A stretch of DNA of 8,117 bases, from contig CALESY010000056.1 in the NCBI GenBank assembly GCA_937919945.1, positions 1 through 8,117 on the forward strand, given 5' to 3'. Origin of the DNA: an uncultured Chitinophagaceae bacterium. Lineage in GTDB: Bacteria; Bacteroidota; Bacteroidia; Chitinophagales; Chitinophagaceae. Shown piece by piece: positions 1-6,100 of this stretch. Both the position numbers and the translations under genes were made by a program. The notes under the pieces are model-generated. The model made no database searches and was not told the DNA's origin. It saw only the letters and a program-made list of their open reading frames with translations. How positions within the stretch are numbered: the first letter of the stretch is position 1; each line of letters opens with the position of its first letter.

Positions 1-115
1 ACCAGCGATAAGTGAGGTTGGTGCCGGTAGCTGCTACTGTAAACACAGCATTAGTGCCGATACATACTGCTTGTGATGATGGTGGCGTTGTAATAGCAGG
101 TATATTCTGAGGAGT
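1..115 (-). other. Start of a third Ig-like domain, cut by the window edge (residues 2623-2660)
   Basis: After unit 8 the sequence changes to PQNIPAITTPPSSQAVCIG, then AVFTVAATGTNLTYRW. This matches the beginning of Ig-like domains 1 and 2 (P.N/S.....C.G....F.V......SY.W) rather than the 89-residue repeats. The protein therefore returns to the first Ig type after the array. It is cut at the conserved Trp; the next residue would be expected to be Gln by analogy with the WQVDNGG block upstream. Confidence 0.75.
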
Positions 116-3100
116 AGTTACAACAATGTGGTTGGCTGTTGTAGGTGTACCACAACCAGTTGCAGTAGCTGTAATTGTAGAAGTGCCATTCCAACCGGAA
201 GCATATGTAACTACACCGGTAGTTGCATTAATACTATTGCCTGTAAATGCTAGCGTTGTAGCATCTAAGCTATATGTTATGGCACTGCTGTTAGATGCTG
301 TAGCTGTGTACGTTACATTGCCGGCAGCCTGACACCTGATTGAAGAAGCACCAAGTGCAAACGATGGTGTGCCGACGAATGGTGTAGTTGTAACAACGTG
401 TGTAGACGTACTCGGTCCGTTACATCCGCTTGCAGATGCCGTAATTGTAGAATTGCCATTCCAACCGGCAACGAATGTTACTGCGCCGGTAGCTGCATTG
501 ATGCTGTTGCCTGCTGTTGTAGAAGTAGCATCTAAGCTATACGTAATACCTGTGTTGTTGGTAGCATTTGCAGTATATGAAGTTGTACCTGCACCTTGAC
601 AACGTGTAGAAGTTGCACCCAAAGTAAATATCGGAGTACCGACAGTAGGCGTGATTGTAACTGTGTGTATAGCAGTAGCAGGGCCATTGCAACCGGCAGC
701 AGAAGCAGTTATAGTAGATGTGCCGCTCCATCCTGCAACATAAGTCACAGCACCTGTTGTAGCGTTGATTGAGTTGCCACCTGTTACAGATGCGGCATCT
801 AAACTATAAGTGATGCCCGTGCTGTTTGTAGCTGTTGCACCATATGTAACAGTACCAGCGCCTTGACAACGTGTAGAAGTTGCACCCAATGTAAATGTTG
901 GTGTACCGACAGTTGGTGTAGTAGTGATGGTATGTGAACCTAACACAGGGCCACCACAACCTGATGCCGATGCTGTAACAGTAGAAGAACCTGTCCAGCC
1001 GGCAACAAATGTAACAGCACCTGTTGCAGCATTGATGCTGTTACCACCTGTAATAGAAGTAGCATCTAAACTGTAAGTAATACCGGTGCTTCCGGCTGAG
1101 GTTGCAGTGTATGTAACTGTATTGGCGCCTTGGCAACGGGTAGAACTTGTACCTAATGCGAATACTGGTGTACCAATTATTAAGGTAGTGGTAATGGTAT
1201 GTGTTGATGTGCTGGGGCCGTTACAACCTGTAGCGGTAGCTGTAACAGTTGATGTGTTTGCCCATCCTGCGGTGAAAGTTACAGCACCTGTAGCGGCATT
1301 AATAGAATTACCACCTGTTATAGAAGCGGCATCTAAGCTATATGTAATGCCAGTGCTGTTTGATGCTGTTGCGCCATAAGTAGTAGTACCTGCACCCTGA
1401 CAACGTATAGACGAACTACCCAAAGTAAATACAGGTGTACCTACTGTTGGTGTCACTGTTACAGTGTGTGTAGCGGCAACAGGTCCGTTACAACCAGCTG
1501 CAGAAGCTGTGATAACAGTAGTGCCGCTCCAACCTGCAACATATGTAACTGCACCTGTAGATGCGTTAATAGAATTGCCACCAGTTACAGAAGCAGCATC
1601 TAAACTATATGTAATGCCTGTACTGTTTGATGCTGTAGCACCATAGGTAACATTTCCTGCACCTTGACAACGTGTAGATGTAGTACCTGAAGTAAATGTC
1701 GGGGTGCTAACGGTTGGCGTAATGGTTATTGTATGTGTAGTATTGGTTGGTGAACCACAGCCTGACGCCGTTGCAGTAACTGTTGATGTTCCACTCCAGC
1801 CGGCAACAAATGTAACAGCACCTGTAGATGCGTTGATAGAGTTACCTGCTGTTACAGAAGCACCATCTAAGCTATAAGTAATACTTGTACTATTTGATGC
1901 TGTAGCACTATAAGTAACCGTGCCTGCACCCTGACAACGTGTAGAAGTTGCACCCAAAGCAAATACCGGGGTACCTACTGCAGATGGTATGGTAACAGTG
2001 TGTGTTGCTGTTGTAGGGCCATTACAACCTGTTGCAGTAGCAGTAATAGTTGTAGTTGGACCAGTCCAGCCTGCAGCATAGGTTACCGCACCTGTGCTGG
2101 CATTTATACTGTTGCCGGGGAAGGCAGCAGTTGTAGCGTCTAAACTGTATGATATTGCAGTACTGTTGGATGCGGTAGCTGTGTAAGTAACCGTGCCCGC
2201 AGCCTGACAACGAGATGAAGTAGCTCCCAATGTGAATACCGGTGTGCCTACATCAGGAGTTACAGTAAGAGTTGCTGAAGTAGATGGAGCTGATGATCCG
2301 CAGCCATTGTTTGCAATAGCACGGTACAAGTAACCGCCCAAGCCTGTTGATGAACTGATATTCAATGTGCCTGTAGTAGCATTGCTATATACGCCGCCGT
2401 TTGATATGTTGGCATACCCGCCGCCGTTATCTACCTGCCATGTGTAAGATGTAGGTGTATTGCTGCCCGATGCTGTAAAGCTGGTAGCAACACCGCTACA
2501 TATTGTAACGTTTGATGGGCTGGTAAGGATAGATGGAGCAAACAATACGGTAATAGTAGCCGCATTGGATGGCGCTGAGGCACCTGATATATTATTGGCA
2601 ATAGCGCGATATTGATAACCGGCAAGGCCTGTAACATTGCTGATATTAAGGGTAGCAGTAGTAGCATTGCTGTATATACCGCCATTAGATATATTGGTAT
2701 AACCACCACCATTATCTACCTGCCATACATAGCTGAGTGGCGAGTTGTTTGCCACAACTGTAAAGCTTGCCGCTTGTCCATCACATACACTCACATTTGA
2801 CGGGTGTGTTGTAAAGCTGGATAGCGGAACTTCTACCGAACCAACAGTAGGTGTAACGGTGCCGCGTGTAGCACCGGTAAAGTCTGTAAGTACACTTACA
2901 GGTGTGGCTTTGGCAGCCACACTACTGTGATAAGCACTAACAACACTTAAATCGCCTGTACTTTGGTTGGTAAAGAAGCCGGGCAATGGAATAGCTGCTA
3001 CATCAGAGTTTATATCACTACCGGAGTTTGTTCTCCATTGCAATAGTGAATTGGGAGTACCGGTGCCCCATTCACAGGTGTTATTCAAATCAGGTACTGT

Positions 3101-6100
3101 AAAATAGTTATAGTTACTTACAGCAGCCGTCCAGTTGGTAGTGCTGGCAGTACCTATACCAAATTGACCACCTGTACCACCTGTACGGGTATTGTGGAAT
3201 ATATTGTTGCGTATAGACGGAACCGGCGTAGTACTGTTTCTGAAATAGCAGAATGATTTATTAGAACCGCTACTCAAAGTACCCTCAACAGCAACAGTAT
3301 TGTAGAAATAGTTATTACTACCGGTACCTCCATCATATATGCCGTATACTATTGTTTCATTACCAGCACCATTACCAATATTAATTTGATTATTGTAAAT
3401 GTTCAGGCTATTTGACGAAGTTATTATTGAAATACCTGCTGCTATAGGTGCAGATGTGCTCGTACCCGTACCATTGGTTTTGATGTTATATATCCTGTTT
3501 CTTGAAATGGTAACACCCGCACTTGGTGCCGTATTGATACGAATACCCGCTGTAGGGTAAGCACTGGTTCCGGTATTGGTGTTTTCAATATTATAAATAG
3601 TATTTGAATCAATAACAGAAGCCCCGTTGATAGCAGCATTAATAAATATACCCCATGTATTAAATGCAGTAGTGCCTGTAGCGGTTGAGTTAGATTTAAT
3701 ATCACGGATGGTATTCTTTTTGATATTGACTGTACCAGCACCTGAAATAGTAATACCTGCAGTACGGTCACCTAAATTTCTGTAGTAGGCAATGTTACCA
3801 ATGATATTGTTTTCAATATTAGCAGTATTTGTACCGGCATATTGAATAATACCATTATCATAAGCATTTTGAATAGTATCAGATGGGTTTGCACCACCAC
3901 CTAAAATATTTCCTGTAGTTGTTCCTATGTTTACATTACCAACAGCATGTATGCCTAATACAATACAACCTGTAACTGTATTAGTTGCAGCAATATTTGA
4001 TATGCTATTACCTTGTATGTTAGTGAATGTACCTGAGCCTGCACCACAAAATATACCATATATAGGAGCACTAGTAGAACCAAAACTGTTAGACAATGCA
4101 TTGCCACCTCTTGTAGCATCGCTGCCACCAATGCTGTTGTTGTTGATTGTGTGTCCACTACCACCACCTTGTATGGCAATACCTATCCATTGCGCACTAT
4201 TTGTGCCTGCCGTTTGATATATATTGTTGTTAGATACTACACTATTATTACTACCACCTGCTACGTTAATATTAATGATTGTTGTACTCCTGCCGGCTGT
4301 CTGATATACGTTATTATTTCTAACAACTGCACCATCAGCACTTAGCGTAATACCTACACCACTACTCGTAAAGTTGTATATATTATTACCATCAGCAGCT
4401 GTGCTGCCACCAACAGTTATAGTATTAGATGCATTGTTACAGTAAATAGCATTTGCCGGAACGCCTACGGTGCCGGGTGTACCTTGCGCGTTGCGTATAT
4501 CATTTGCCACCAGTGTCAGGCCGTTGGTACCTGTACCCATCATTAACGTACCCAATGTAGTTGTGCTGGCGTTTGACTCTATGATACAGTTGCGTATAGT
4601 AGTATTTGTTGCACCTCCCAGTACTTGTATGGCAGGTTGGCAACTTGCAGGTGTTGCATGTGTATTTATAATGCGGAAATACTGCCCGCTACCACCAGAA
4701 CGTCCATCAAGCGTTACACCTGCAGCACCATCAATCCTTATCATAGTAACGCCCAGGTCGGCACTATTGCTGATGGTACGTAGTGAAGTAGTGCTTGGTT
4801 GTATGGTAAGTGTAAAACCACCCATACCTTGTGAGTTTAATGCGAATGTTCCTGATTCACTCAGGTCGCTAGTTACACTGGCAACAGTATTACCACTAAG
4901 TATACCGTTATTGATAGCTTCGAACAAGCCGCCTGAGTTGGTCAGCGATGTATATGTTTGCCCTGTACCTACATTCATGGTAGTAGCAAGTGGTGTTACA
5001 ATTGTATAGCTGTTAGGCGTTGTCGGGGCAGTAGTAATACTGCTTACAGTAGTACCCACAAAGCCTGTTGACGGATTGCTGCTGATGTTTGGTGTAGTAG
5101 CTAAGTCTTGTGCTACTACAAAATATTGTATTACATCGCCCACACTTACCGTACCACCATTAATGATGCTGTAAGTAATAGTAAAGTTAAATGGAGAAGT
5201 AGTGCCAGTAGCCTCTACCCATTTCCATCCATTATCCGAACTGGTATTACCTACAAAGGCGTTATTATCCGTACTCTTTTTAAAGTACAAGCGAGGCCTA
5301 GTACCGCTTGTTGTATTAACGCCTGCATAGTTGTCGGTTATGGTTGCAAAAGATGTTGTGGTTCTGCTGGTTGTTGACGCATGATTGGTCAATGGAGTGT
5401 AAGTAATGGTTGGTGCTAATATATCAAGTACCACACCGTCAAACTCATCTGCACCCAAATCAAAACCTACAGCACCACCATTTACAGAGCCTGCAGGGCC
5501 GGGGCGTGTTTGTCCGTCTATATCTGTGGCAAAGTTTGCTAGGGTAGTACCTCCTGATTCAATAGGTGTAGCAGTTGTACCCATATTGAGGTGTAGGTCG
5601 CTAGCAGGGTTAGCAAAAGTTACTGCATAGCCAGAGATGGAGTTGGCATCGCTAGCAGAGTTTGTTTTCCATGCGCTGAAATCTCTATCTGCACCCCAGT
5701 AACCAACAGTAGAACTACTGGCACTGTTTAGCAAATTATAATTTGAAGCATTAGTACCCCAACCGGTTGCAGAAGAAGTAGCTGTTGAGTTGTTAGCAAT
5801 AGCATAGTGTTTGCCAGTGCCGCCAGTGCGGGCATTGTTAAATATATTGTTAATGATTATTACAGTTTGGTTTCTGGATGTTGCTGAAAAGTCACCTCTG
5901 TGAAAACAAAACGTATTTAATGAGCCTGAAGATGCCGTACCAGTGATGTTGATAGTATTGTTATATATTACGTTAACAGGGTCTGGTGTAGAACCGTGAT
6001 TACAGAAAATTCCTACAATAGATGTGTTGGTCGTTACACCGTTGCCTAAAGCTATCATATTGTTGCTAAGCGTATCAGAAGTAGTACCGCTACGTACAAT

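Noticed and set aside
126..1646. Plus-strand frames repeating similar sequences (HPLADAVIVELPFQP-like, ASKLYV)
   Set aside because: They are mirror images of the 89-residue repeats on the minus strand. Their similarity to each other is inherited from that array.
116..2260. Regular direct repeats as a possible CRISPR array or satellite
   Set aside because: The repeat period is 267 bp with no unique spacers, and each unit is a full in-frame protein domain.
4470..5009. Plus-strand open frame of 179 codons, Val/Pro/Leu-rich
   Set aside because: It lies antisense to the beta-helix 2 coding sequence. Its composition is what the complement of Thr/Asn/Gly/Ser-rich codons gives, and it has no recognisable domain.
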